From: Pseudoscleropodium purum
Taxonomy: Eukaryota > Streptophyta > Bryopsida > Hypnales > Brachytheciaceae
Direction: 5' to 3'
Length of the DNA: 64,000 nt
Assembly: GCA_963969395.1 (NCBI GenBank)
Contig: OZ017796.1
Span: forward strand, 21,330,501 to 21,394,500
The notes under the pieces: model-generated
Databases searched by the model: none
Told to the model about the DNA's origin: nothing
Seen by the model: the letters and a program-made list of their open reading frames with translations, nothing else
Part shown: positions 1-11,442 of the stretch, piece after piece
Numbering within the stretch: position 1 is the first letter of the stretch
How the letters are laid out: every line of letters starts with the position of its first letter
Translations under genes and position numbers: made by a program

Positions 1-379
1 ACCAAGAGACGCACACTATCAACAAACGATGGCAGGAAACTCCGTGCACTCAGGGACACACACACACACTATCAACAACGACGGCAAGGATACAAATCCG
101 TCCACAGATACTAGAGTATTACAAACGGCGAGAGAGACCCTTCCAAGAAGGAAAGCAAAGCAATACCCACGAGAGCGCAGTGCAAGCAATCGATCAACAG
201 GACCGCAAGAGCAACGGAAACGCAAATTGCGAGAACGCAATAAGGCTGGAAACGAGGTGTGAGCTCAAGGGAGTGGAGATACCGGGAGAGACAAGCGGAG
301 GGGACAAGGAGGAGAAGACCTCGGTGGGGAAAAAATAAGGGGGGTTGGGGTATATTTAAAGCTTTCCACTAATCATCCC
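1..379. other. Unassigned stretch before the tandem array
   Basis: The first 330 bases are purine-rich with a short CA-type run near 57-70. A 77-codon open frame lies at 29-262, but it has no recognisable domain and is rich in Arg, Lys and Thr as expected of purine-rich DNA. No RNA gene or transposon end was recognised. Confidence 0.4.
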
Positions 380-2830
380 TCTTTTGGGGAATTGGACCTT
401 ATTAGTCAATTTTAGTTCAAAGATAAGATGAAGATGCATCTAATCTAAGTTGTTTTATAATTTTGGGATCTTTGAAGAATTAGTTGTGAATTTTTAAAGT
501 TGGCATCTAGTTGGTGTAGGTCTCTGTTTCTAGGCAGTGGGGCGATGGGCATGAAAATGACCCACTGTTAGACATCCTTGAATGAATCCGGAGAGATTCA
601 ATAGTGATACAAAGGCATGTGCGAGCTCTATTTGTATCCCTACAAGAAGACGGTGAAAATGACTCACTAATAATGAATCTTGAATGAATATTAAGAAACT
701 CAATGGTAATATGAACACATAATTAATAATTTTACCTATGTTCTTATAGGAGGTAAAAGTGACTCACCAACAATATTCCTTGAATGAATCTTGCAAGATC
801 CAATAATGAAAGTAGGTAGGTTAAAGTTCTCTTTGTGATCTTCTAAGAGGAAGATGCATCTAGTTGAAGTTGTTTTTATAATTTTGGGATCTTTGAAGAA
901 TTAGTTGTGAATTTTTAAAGTTAGCATTTGGATGGTGTAAGTCTTTGTTTCTAGGTAGTGGGGCGGTGGGCATGAAAACGACCCGCTGTCAGTGATCCTT
1001 GAATGAATCCGGAGAGATTCAGTTGTGATACAAAGGCATATGCGAGTTCTGGGTAGTGGGGTGATGGGCATGAAAATGACCCACTGTCAACAATCCTTGA
1101 ATGAATCTGGGGAGATTTAATAGTGATACAAAGGCATGTGCAAGTTTTGTTTGTGCCCTTGCAAGAAGATGATGAAATGGCTCACCAATAATGAATGTAG
1201 AATGAATCTTAAGAAATCCAATGGTGATATGGACACATAATTGTTAATTTTAGTTGTGTTCTTATAGGGGGTAAAAATGACTCACCAACAATGTTCCTTG
1301 AATGAATCTTGCAAAATCAAAAAAATGAAAGTAGGTAGGTTAGAGTTTTGTTTGTGTTCTTCTAAGAGAAAGATGCATCTAATCTAATTTTATAATTTGG
1401 GAAGATGCATCTAATTTGTTTTTTATGATTTGGGATCTTTGAAACTTTAGTTGTGAATTCTTAAAGTTGGTATTTGGTTGGTGTAGGTCTCTATTTCTAG
1501 GCAATAGGATTGTGGGGGTGAAAATGACTTATTGTCACTGATCCTGAATGAATTTTAGAAGATTTAATAGTAATACAAAGGCATGTAAGAGTTTTCTTTG
1601 TGTCCTTACGAGGGGATGGTGAAAATGACTCACCAATAATGAATCTTTAATAAATGTTAAGAAACTCAACAGTGATATGAACACATAATTAATAGTTTTG
1701 CTTGCGTTTTTATAGGGGGTAAAAACCGCTCACCAACAATGTTCCTTGAATGAATCTTGCACGATCCAATAATGAGAAGAAGGTAGGTCAAAGTTTTGTT
1801 TGTGTTTCTCCAAGGGATAAACATGACTTACCAATAATGATTCTTGAATGAATCTTAAAAGACTTAGTAGTAATATGAGCACATAATTAATAGCTTTGCT
1901 TGTGTTCTTGTAGGGGGTGATTCACCAACAATGATCCTTGTAGGAATCCTTGAATGAATATTTACTCCCCTACAAGAAAAATTTATAATATTATGCTCTA
2001 TTTTAGGGAACTTTGAAGGATTAATTATTAGTTAGGAGTTCTTAAAGTTGTCATTTGATTGGTGCTTGTTTTTTTCCTTAGAGGTGGAGGAAGATAAGGA
2101 CCAATAACTTTGAATGGATCTTCAAAGATTCAGAAAAGATATCAAGGCACCTAAATGTAAAGGGAAAAACATCAGTCATCAATGTCAAGGCATGTAGGGG
2201 GCAAAAACAACCACTAATAAATCTTTGAGCAAATCATTAAAGATCAAAGAAAGATGTGAAAGCATTTAAACATGGAAGGGAAGAACATCAATTGTCAATG
2301 TCAAGGCATGCAGTGGAAAAACAACCACCAACAAATCTTTGAGAGAATCATTACAAATTGAAAAAATGTGAAGGCATCTAATACGGAAGGGGAAAACATA
2401 AGTCATCAATGTCAAGGCATGTAGGGGGTAGAGCCAGCGACCGATAAATCTTTGAGCAAATCTTCATAGATTAAAGAAAGATGTGACAACATCTAAGCAT
2501 GGAGGGGGACAAACATCAATTATTAATGTTACGAGGGGCCAAAACCCACCAATAATCTTTGAGTGATTCTTGATAAATTCAAAAAAAAATCCCAACATCT
2601 AGATGTGTAGGGGACAAAATTAGTCATTAAAAGATTTTAAAATGGATCTCAAGGGATTCAAAAGTCATTTAAAAGCACTTAAAATAGCAAAGAGGAGGGG
2701 GGAATCACTCATCAATGATCCTTAAAAGAATCTTGACAAACTCAAAAATGATATAAATGTACCTAAAACTACAAGGAGGGAATCATTCATCAATGATCCT
2801 TGAGAGAATCTTCAGACTTAAAAAATGATC
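380..2830. repeat. Degenerate tandem array with higher-order structure
   Basis: Short phrases recur throughout: TGACTCACCAATAATG-like, CCTTGAATGAATC-like and GATGCATCTA-like blocks. A longer cassette beginning AAGATGCATCTA and running into TAGGCAGTGGGGCGATGGGC recurs near 430, 850 and 1,371, with a weaker version near 1,980, giving a higher-order period of about 420-530 bp. From about 2,130 the array changes to a second unit of roughly 118 bp containing GTCAATGTCAAGGCATG. Copies are diverged by substitutions and small indels, so the array is old. No coding frame survives. Confidence 0.75.
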
Positions 2831-3826
2831 TAAAAGCACAAGAAATTGAACCTTTATTATTTCATAATATTGAATATTTTTTTCCAAGGTTTTCACTAAG
2901 AGATTATTGAAATCACATCTTAGATTTGGTGGGACATCAAAATTATTTACTTTCAATAACATGATTCCAAAAATGAACTTGTAAATCACAGATTCTACAT
3001 CTTATTAGTTACTTAATTCCACCCTATTGATCACCTAAAATCATATTCCTTTAATTATATCCAAATGTCTTGACTTAATAAAGATTTCATTGTAACATAC
3101 TATACAAGCTATTATATAGGTGCAATTCAAAGCACTTTCAAGACATCTCATCTTAGTCCTATGAGTTTTCAATAGAACATAAGGGATTGATATTCTTGAC
3201 TTTAATTGAGGTGTTTCAAACTTTCATGGCTTAAATGATGTCTTATCAAAGAGGAATGTGGTGAACCTTAGCTTCAAGTGGAATCCATATACAATTGTTC
3301 AATAATTCACAAACAAACACTATATACATCCATATCCAAAACAACTTTGACTTAAAGTTCCTTATTGGAACAAATAAAAATATACCAATTAACCCTCAAA
3401 TTTTTTTGGATTTGCCATGTCACGAGAGAAATGAGATTTAGATAGTTACCCTGGCCCTAATGATGTTTTAGAACATGAGGTTGTATGTGAAAAGACTTAA
3501 GGTCTTGGTTTTAGTCTTGGTGTTATCTTTTGATTGGGACCTTGGTGCCTACAACTTCCACGTGGTAGTTGAGACACTCATCTTTTCTAAGTTGAAACTC
3601 CCATGTGATGAAGTGAAGGGTGTTTGCTTTATAGCTTTATTCTAGCATATAGATATTCTTTAAAAATGATATAAACTTGAATATTTGTATTTGAGAAATT
3701 TTTTATATCCAACATCTATTAGAGTTTTTCTTCACCTTTCATTATTTAGAAAAGATCACATTATGCCAATGGGTGAAAATATAGTGAAAAAAGATTCATG
3801 ATTAAAGATGCATCATAAGAAGGAAG
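2831..3826. other. AT-rich spacer
   Basis: No open frame with a recognisable product, RNA gene or repeat boundary was seen. The last eight bases, 3819-3826 (GAAGGAAG), are the left copy of the target-site duplication of the neighbouring transposon. Confidence 0.5.
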
Positions 3827-3990
3827 CAGGGTTGACGAATCTCTACGTCCGCCCCAAAATAGCGTCCATTTTCCAGACGTTCAGACGCACGGACGCTAGC
3901 GGACACAGCGTCCCTCCTGCCGTCGGAAGGTAGATGCGCGGGGCCGGGCGGCCGGGCGGGGCGGACGGACAGGGCGGCTTAGAAAACCCG
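3827..3990 (+). repeat. Left terminus and subterminal GC-rich block of the hAT element
   Basis: The terminal inverted repeat is followed by about 150 bp of GC-rich sequence with GACGTTCAGACGCACGGACG and GGGCGGACGGACAGGGCGG-type words, in sharp contrast to the AT-rich flank. The first 100 bp match the left end of the short element at 39044 closely; several differences are CG in the short copy and CA or TG here. Confidence 0.85.
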
Positions 3991-4328
3991 TTTTGGGTTT
4001 TTTATTTTGATTGTTCTCACCAATGAGAGATTGAGAGTGAAGTCATTTTGATTTTGATTTTTCTTATATTGCAATTGCGATTCAATAGAGTTGTATATCA
4101 CTATTTATGTAAAAGCTAAAATATGAAATATATTTTTAATTTTTTTTGTTGAATTTCATTTTGATTTAGAAACAAAATCACTTTAAAATCCAGTGAGATG
4201 TATATCATCAATAAACAAACAATTTTATAATAAAATGATTGAAGAAACCATTGTCATTTGTCAACATGAGCTCCATATATCATGAGCAACTAAACAATCA
4301 AACATCTAAATTCACATCTCCACAATTC

Positions 4329-5672
4329 CTATGGACGCCAATCCACATCTCCTCTAACCTCAACCCCACTACTCTCTCCTGAAGCTCTCCGTTCAAAATC
4401 TTCATTATCGGAGTCATCTTCATTGTCGGAGTCATCTTCATTGCTGAAATCAAGTATCGTTGTCTCCTTCAAGTCTTCTCTCGAAGTAGGTTTACTCCCT
4501 TCTTTCGAATTTAATTTTTCTTTTTTTACTTTGACAGAACGATTAAAGGCTTTTTGAATAGGAACCTTTCTTTTCTTTCTATTTAACAAAGTAGCAACAT
4601 TTTCATCAAGAGGGGTCCTATTCTTCACTGGAGAGATAACAAAAGGTTGCATTTCTCTTTTCGCTTTCACGTTACTCGATTCTTGAACCATCAATCTCGA
4701 TGTAGAGTCGACATGTCCATGAACGGTTATCTCCACTTTGGCTTTCTTTTGAAGTAATAGAGTGTCGTTTGTTGATTTGATCGGTTCTTGCGCCATTCCT
4801 TTTGCTAAAATGCGAGTACGCAAAGATGCCAATGGCATCCGATCACTATCCGTATCACTTAGGCTTGTAGGTGGTGACGCTACTTTCCGTAGATTACCGC
4901 CTGTAGAAATTTCTTTGGAAATGTTCATTAGGCGTTTTCCATATCCAAAGCTCTGAGAATCATTCAATCGTGTGCTAACAGACTTCAACGGTATTGGTGG
5001 GAGAGCACCAGATCTCAGTACTTCAAAAATTGACTTCATTGGCTCCTTTCCTTTATCACTCTTCACAATTGCCGAATTTGTGACTGCCATCCCAAGTGAA
5101 TCATTATTTTTTTGTACCGCAATATTTGGTTCCCGCTCATCACCACTATTGTTGCCCACATCTTTTGGAACGTCCACCTCCATGACCGCATCTTCTCTTT
5201 TGTCGTTTCCTTGCACTACATTTAATGCCACAGATGGAGATTGAGAAATTAAAACTTCTTCATTTCTCCCATCATCACCAATAGCATTCTCATTGATTTT
5301 CACCTCTTTGGCAATAGCGTTTGCCTTTTCCGATAGAATGTTTTCGCTATTCAAAAATTCCATTCCATTGCAATATGCAGTTAAAGAAGGTAGATTCTCC
5401 TGTACCTCTACATTGTCCTCGTCTTCACAAAAGGTATATGCATCGTTTGCATTGTCGAGAACGACATTCTTGCGGTTTAGATGATAATCATGCGTATCAT
5501 TCACCAAATCGGGAAAGTCTTGCATAACGTCTTCATCTCCCCATGCTGTCGCACGATTGAAGTCATCTCCGCCATCTATAGCTGAAAGGGCCCTTTCCAA
5601 ATCCTCGTCATCATCGTCATCATTGTCTTCTAACGTCGGTCTATCTGAATCCTCTGATTCCATCGGATTCAC
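4329..5672 (-). CDS. Acidic, disordered protein encoded just downstream of the hAT transposase
   Basis: An open frame of 447 codons starts at an ATG 12 bases after the transposase stop (5685-5687) and lies in the same reading frame, so it is either a second protein or the tail of one fused protein of about 1,120 residues. No known domain is recognised. The N-terminal third is strongly acidic (a run of Asp after residue 16, then Glu/Asp-rich segments). The C-terminal part holds a basic cluster, RKKRKVP, that looks like a nuclear localisation signal, and ends with a repeated DSDNED. Composition suggests an unstructured nuclear protein. It has no internal stop, unlike the transposase upstream, which hints at retained coding constraint until recently or a young copy. 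Function is unknown. Confidence 0.6.
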   Translation of the reverse strand: MNPMESEDSDRPTLEDNDDDDDEDLERALSAIDGGDDFNRATAWGDEDVMQDFPDLVNDTHDYHLNRKNVVLDNANDAYTFCEDEDNVEVQENLPSLTAYCNGMEFLNSENILSEKANAIAKEVKINENAIGDDGRNEEVLISQSPSVALNVVQGNDKREDAVMEVDVPKDVGNNSGDEREPNIAVQKNNDSLGMAVTNSAIVKSDKGKEPMKSIFEVLRSGALPPIPLKSVSTRLNDSQSFGYGKRLMNISKEISTGGNLRKVASPPTSLSDTDSDRMPLASLRTRILAKGMAQEPIKSTNDTLLLQKKAKVEITVHGHVDSTSRLMVQESSNVKAKREMQPFVISPVKNRTPLDENVATLLNRKKRKVPIQKAFNRSVKVKKEKLNSKEGSKPTSREDLKETTILDFSNEDDSDNEDDSDNEDFERRASGESSGVEVRGDVDWRP

Positions 5673-5684
5673 ATTATCATTATA

Positions 5685-7694
5685 TCATTTTTTTTCATCT
5701 TTTTCCTTCGATGCGTTTAATACTTTGGAATTGGTATACACGTACACCAAATCCGCTACTCTCTCCGGCTTCAATTTATTTCGAGATTTGTTGTGAACAA
5801 AAGAATAGTTGCTCCAATTCCGTTCACATGAAGATGATGACACTGGTTGAGCCAATATCCTCTTCGTTAATGGAGCTATAAACCTGCCACATGCACCTTC
5901 AAAATCCCACCAAGCATGTGCAGACAACATTTGATCTCCCGGATTCAACATATTGTGGAATGGAGGTTCCTTGAGTCGAAAAGCTACAAATTCCTTCACC
6001 ATTGCTGCATATTCATCCGGTTTACATATTCTCTCCAAAACTTTCTTACATCCTGACATTGCATCTGCGTCATCCGCTAGCTCTTTGTCATGAAGAAGGT
6101 ATGGATTCAAAAGAGCTGCAACTGATTGGAGATCGTTGTCCACCATTCTTTTTCGGGCATAAAAAGACTGTACCAATGGAATTGCAAGTTCTTCTAGCAA
6201 ACAAAATGGTGGACTTTGTAATCCGTTCACGTGCTTCTCTAACTTCCTCATGATATGCAATACCTTTTCCATGCATGGTGATTTTGAATCCAAATCGCGG
6301 AGTGCACATATGATTGGTTCAACCATTTCCATATAATTGATGGACCGATTCCAAAAATGGTCATCAAGAACAATTTTCTTCACCGCTAAGGCCAAGTCTT
6401 TTGGTTGGACTTTAGCTCCACGTTTCTTCTTGAGAGTATGTACATACTCAACCCATTACAGATCTACCACCGTTTGTTCCAATGCTCCTCTCAATTTTGT
6501 CAAACGCTCCATCATGATAAATTTAGAGGCGAACCTTGTATCCCCAGGCATCAAGAGACCAAGATTTGGCGAATACTTTCGCAATAGAGCTAGCGGCATA
6601 TGTCTCTTCCTGATAAATTTAGCTACAAGAACTTCTTTATCCAATTTGGAAGCAATGCATTTCTGTGCAGCCCAATCTTTCAACAACAAATTCAATGCAT
6701 GTACCACGCACCCTTGGTAAAAAATATGAGGATATTTTGCAGATATTACATCCCATGCGGACGGATTCACAGGAGCATTATCCGTAGTTATTAACACGAC
6801 GTTCTTGGACCTTACTTGTTCAATGAACTTTTCCAACACAGCTGCCAAGTACTCCGCATTTTTTTCACAACCACTTGTATCCACAGATCCAAGAAATTCT
6901 TCACCTGTAGATGATACAAGGATGGCATTGAGGAGAGGTCGATTAGTCACTGAGCTCCATCCATCAATGGACAATGTTGCTCCAAATTTTCGAATGCTAT
7001 CTTCGGTCCGTGCATTCAACTGTGTCTGAATGTTGGTCTTCGTCTCATTCAACAATTTGTACCAAAGGTCGTGGTATGAGGGAGGAATGTATGGTCTACC
7101 GAACGCAGCCGTTTTCTTTACAGCTTCTTTAAAAGCTGGATTTCGAGCCACGGAAAATGGTATGTTTGTCGAATAAAAAAAATTTGCCTACACTGAATGT
7201 AATTTGCGTCTATGACCTTCTTCAAACCCATTCACTAAGCTGCCTTGCCTCTGAGGCCTAGAAATTGATGCCCTCGGGGTTTCACATTCACCAGAAGCTT
7301 CCGTACTCAAAGTCATTTCAGTTGTGGCACATACGATTGATACCAATTCTTTGGACGCTGGACAAGAGTCTTCGTGGGCAGAATGCGACACAGCCTTTCC
7401 GGCTAAAAACTCTTGGACATCTGAAGGGCCAGGGTTGCCATCCACATTATCCATTACAACGCGTTTTGGAAAAACTCCTTCACAATGCCGAAATAAATCT
7501 CGAATTGCCATTGATAATCGTGGACAAAGGCGCACCCCTTTATCACGTACACCACCAGGCCCAGAATAGCCTAAGTGGCTGAACATACGGCTGAGCTTCC
7601 TTGACATGATCACTTTGTAAAGCCTACATTTTACTTTACCACCCTCTTGCACACTAAACGAAGGAGAAAAATCCCCCGTCAGTTTGGCCACCAT
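5685..7694 (-). pseudogene. hAT-family transposase, broken by two in-frame stops
   Basis: One frame runs from ATG 7694 to TGA 5685-5687 (about 670 codons, normal for plant hAT transposases) with stops at 7188-7190 (TAG) and 6456-6458 (TAA) and no frameshift. The N-terminus resembles a BED zinc finger whose second cysteine is Tyr (CRLYK instead of CxxC, a single G-to-A change). The middle matches the DUF659/hAT core: NFFYSTNIPF, then IDGWSS near 6955-6970 and TDNAP near 6775, which carry the first two catalytic acidic residues. The C-terminus has the hAT dimerisation region with SSSSCERNWS near 5812, including the catalytic Glu, then RNKLKPERVADLVYVYTN. The longer open frame upstream of 7694 has no ATG. 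The enzyme would cut and rejoin the element's ends; as written it is truncated. Confidence 0.88.
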
Positions 7695-8002
7695 ACTGAC
7701 AAGTGTATGTTTTACCTCAATTTCAAAAGAAACCAATAGAATGTTTTAAATTTAAAACCCACAACGTGACAATGTATACAATATCAATGAAATTAGTCAC
7801 ACAAAGCTTTGAAAATCAAAGCCCCCCCGTCCACCGAACTATGCATTACCAAGCAAAAGACGCAATAAATTGAAGCTCATAGCCCTTGGAAATCTTAGCG
7901 TTCGGTTTTTCGAGAGTGAATACCAAAGCTTCTCTTCTAACATTTATAGTCCCCTCCAGAAAATTAAAGGTTCATTTTTAGGGTTTCCATTCAAAAACAA
8001 GC

Positions 8003-8180
8003 AACGGCCCGGACGGGGCTGAAGCGGACGGGGCGGATAGGGCGGGCGGGCGGTCAGATGGGGCGGTCGGACAGGACTGTCCGCACTGTCCGCCTTCCGA
8101 CGCCGTCTGCGCTTTGGACACACCGACCGCCCCACTTAAACACTGACCGCCGCCGACGTCCGCCCAGCTGTCCATTGGAG
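8003..8180 (-). promoter_or_regulatory. GC-rich motif block upstream of the transposase
   Basis: About 175 bp of GC-rich sequence lies roughly 300 bp upstream of the transposase start. It contains CGGACGGGGCGGATAGGGCGG and then the inverse orientation GTCCGCACTGTCCGCC, so the motif is present on both strands. It uses the same words as the subterminal blocks at the ends of the element. Interpreting it as promoter or transposase-binding DNA is inference from position and motif sharing. Confidence 0.5.
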
Positions 8181-8289
8181 CATTCTATGAGGCCGATATT
8201 ACTCAAAAAGAGCGGTAACATTTCCAAAAAAACAGCCTAATAATCACTGCTAAATGAGGATCAATGTAATTGATTTATCATTTTTTTTT

Positions 8290-8335
8290 AAAATGTAAAC
8301 CCTAAACCCTATACCCTAATTACCCTAAACCTTTT
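8290..8335 (+). repeat. Short telomere-like CCCTAAA tract
   Basis: Four to five imperfect CCCTAAA or CCCTAAT units (AAACCCTAAACCCTATACCC and following) lie inside the transposon. The tract is too short and imperfect to be a telomere and may simply be a telo-box-like promoter word upstream of the transposase. Confidence 0.5.
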
Positions 8336-8339
8336 CTTT

Positions 8340-10073
8340 TCTCCCCTAAATTGTTTTACGAATGAGGGGAATGTGGTTAAGTTGAATATGTTTGGATTAT
8401 TTACTCATATTATCCTTCTAAATAGGTTTTGAGAAGATCTGAAGATGGTGGGGATTTTTTTAAAGTTCATTAGGAAATCAAATGTTTTGCAGAAATAGTC
8501 AATTCCTTTTTCATCGTAAGCAAATGAAATTTTTTAAAAAGGCCCCAATACATAATTAGAATAACAGTTTAATGGATTTCAACCTCATGATATTTAATGA
8601 AAGGTTGTGATTTCTAATTAGAAGTGCATCACGATCTTCAAATGAACATCGAGTCTTTCATATTTTTTAATGAAATTTTGATTAGATTTGAAAACAAAGA
8701 AAAAGAATCAATGTTTTAACTTTCAAATCATGTATGGCTATATTTTTCCTTAAAAACATAGAAAAATTCGTTACTTGAGTTGGTTGAGTAGAATACATTA
8801 TACACTTATATATGTGCTATATTTATTTTGAAGGGTAATTCCAGTATTCTTATTTCAGATGTTTTTAAATATTAATTTTAAAAAAGAGGGTTCATTGTTT
8901 AAAGATCTAAAAAATTGACAAACATAATTTCTATTATAAATAGGAATTGAATTTGGAATTCGAATTTTGAAATGATTCAAATGAATAAGATATTGATTAT
9001 AAAATATTTCTTCGTTTGAGTTTTCAAAATGAATTCACGAAACAATTGCAAACTTTTGAACTTAGGTATATGATATTGTTTTTGGTTTGTACTTTGTAGA
9101 GCATAATACTTCAATTTTAATCCTAAATAAATGAAAAACTCCACATGAATGAAATGTTTCTATGTATTGCACAAAGATTTCTACCAATTACTATAATAAT
9201 TAAATACATTATTACATTTCATAAAATATTCTACATTGAAAGAAAAAATCATTTTAGTTTTCAATCATGATAGACAATGTCTTCTACTCTTTCTGTTATA
9301 TGTTCATTTTGTATAACATGTACATTGTACAATCTTTGAGAGCAGGATAGTTCATTTTTGACTCTTATTGAAATAGAAAATATATTTGGATTTGGTTTTT
9401 GAAATCATTATGTATTCTACGGTCTTGCAAGAATGCATCTTGCTCCTTCCTTTGAATCCTTTTGATATTTTTTTTTTTCCTTTGCTTTCTCGTAGGGCTC
9501 TTGTTCTCTTCATTTGAACAGCCTATTTGGCTTGGTTCTTAGTTTTTGTTTTTTTTAATGCAATGGTTTATGCATATGTTATAAAATATATATATTATTT
9601 ATTTAAAATTAATATATTGATGAACAAACGCATAAAAGCATTGAATGCTTTTACATTTAAAGTTATAAATCTATCATAAATCACTCTTGCAAATTTGAAT
9701 GATTGAATCGAAAATTTGATAATGTAATTACAAGAGCTTTCAATTCAATCAATTGCATAAATCATAAATGTTGAAATGCAACTCGTATGAGTTTAGCATC
9801 TATGAAGATTAATTCATGCTATCCACATGCAATTTTCCAATTTAATAAAATGCAATTGAGTACTTCAATTTCTTTCCCTTCAATTCTCCAAGTAACATTC
9901 ACTTCATATCTTTCTCTATTTGTTTATTTAATTTTTGGGAACAAATGGAAAAACCATCTTTGTCTATATTTGAACATGCACTCTTATTTGATTGATGAAG
10001 AATATATTTATGAAATATATAATCATTGATTTGTTCATGTTGATTTATCTAATATATTTTATGTATGTATATA

Positions 10074-10112
<39 letters not shown>

Positions 10113-10960
10113 TTAAAGGAGTATGAAAGACAAGATTGACAGATTGTGTTCAAATATTGTTGATTTTGAAATGATTTAGTACTATATCATTTATAAGAAT
10201 ATTATAATAATATTATGTTATAATATTCCTAAAACAATTGCAACAAATATTAAAATACATGCTAAGTTAGGTTTGTTAGCCTACCAATTGTTCATTAATA
10301 GACATAATTGAGTAGCCCTCTTAAATGAAACACTCAATATCTAATATCTTACAATCCAAATGGTGAATTTGTCTAAAATTTTTTTCCACATCTTTTCCAA
10401 CTAATTTACTATAAGATCCTACAGTTACATATGCCCAAAAGTATTTTTCTTCCAAGACTTGGTATTTACACTACTAATGGCAGTTTTGAAGTATTTTTAG
10501 TGAAAAGAACTTTAGGGGCTAAACATCTATACCGTTAGATTTTGAAAAAAGAACAATTTGCTTCATTGGGAATAACTATAAGTCTATGCTCTTTTTCGAT
10601 AGCCAAAACACACTTGCAAGGACTTGAACATTTAGCGGTTTACTAAGTGATTAGACGTCAACTAATTCAATTTAATAGTAGAATTTTTATTCAACTACCT
10701 TCTTACAATTGCTTTATACACAATGCAACGTAAATATTTGAATACTTATATTAAACGTCGCAATCCTTTCGTGAATTTTTGCACATTTTAGCTCATATCT
10801 TTGTACAAAAATATCATTTACCAAGAATTCATAAATTTGGTCATAAAGGAAGGCTACTTTTTTTAATTTCAAATTTTACATTGAATGAATGAAAAGTTAG
10901 TTGGACTATACAGTGCCATGAAGACCTTTGTTTATCGTGCAAAATATGGACGTCGAAGCG
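8340..10960. other. AT-rich interior of the hAT element between its two transcription units
   Basis: About 2.6 kb separating the divergent transposase and kinase-like units. It contains a TA dinucleotide run near 10064-10110 and no recognisable coding frame; an 80-codon frame at 9787-10029 has no domain. It behaves like ordinary AT-rich filler carried within the element. Confidence 0.5.
10064..10110. repeat. TA microsatellite
   Basis: Nearly uninterrupted alternating T and A for about 47 bases inside the hAT element. Confidence 0.85.
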
Positions 10961-10963
10961 CTT

Positions 10964-11262
10964 CAGGGTGAAACCGCCCCGTCCGCCCTCATACCCGTCC
11001 GCCCCGACCCCCGTCCGCCCCGATACCTGTCCGCCGTCCACCCCGACCGCCTCGATACCCGTCCACCCTGTCCGCCCCGTTACGGCTGATGCGTCCGCCT
11101 CCCCGGACCATCCGATCGGGCGGACGCCACATTTGTCCGCTCGTGGCCGTCCGATCGGGCGGACAGGGCTCTAGGGTTTCGGAAAGGCGGACAGCCGATC
11201 TGTCCGCCACCCCCGGCCCATCGGATGGGGCGGACGGGCCGTCCGCATTGTCACTTTTGTTT
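10964..11262 (+). promoter_or_regulatory. GC-rich motif block upstream of the kinase-like frame
   Basis: About 300 bp of GC-rich DNA ends roughly 180 bp before the kinase-like ATG at 11443. The first half repeats CCCGTCCGCCCCGA-type words (the reverse complement of the terminal GGACGGG motif); the second half has GATCGGGCGGACG in the other orientation twice (near 11115 and 11153). Its placement mirrors the block upstream of the transposase. A regulatory role is inferred. Confidence 0.5.
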
Positions 11263-11442
11263 TGCCCCTTGTAAATGCAAGGTGGAGCGGAGAGCTTGGT
11301 GGTTCATCCTCCATTGGCTCCTTTCCGAGGCAAGGCAAGAGTGGTTTATTGGGGCCCCCTTGTTGCCAATTTTTTGGACACTTTTTTGGTGAATTTAATT
11401 TCAAATTAAAAAATTTGATCTATATCAATTTCATTTGTCACG

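Noticed and set aside
1..262. 77-codon and 73-codon frames on opposite strands at the window start
   Set aside because: Short, without domains, and produced by purine-rich sequence.
8290..8335. Ancient telomere or chromosome-fusion site
   Set aside because: Only a few imperfect CCCTAAA units, located inside a bounded transposon.
10841..11404. Several Pro/Arg-rich frames on both strands around 11 kb
   Set aside because: They are translations of the GC-rich motif block and have no protein signature.
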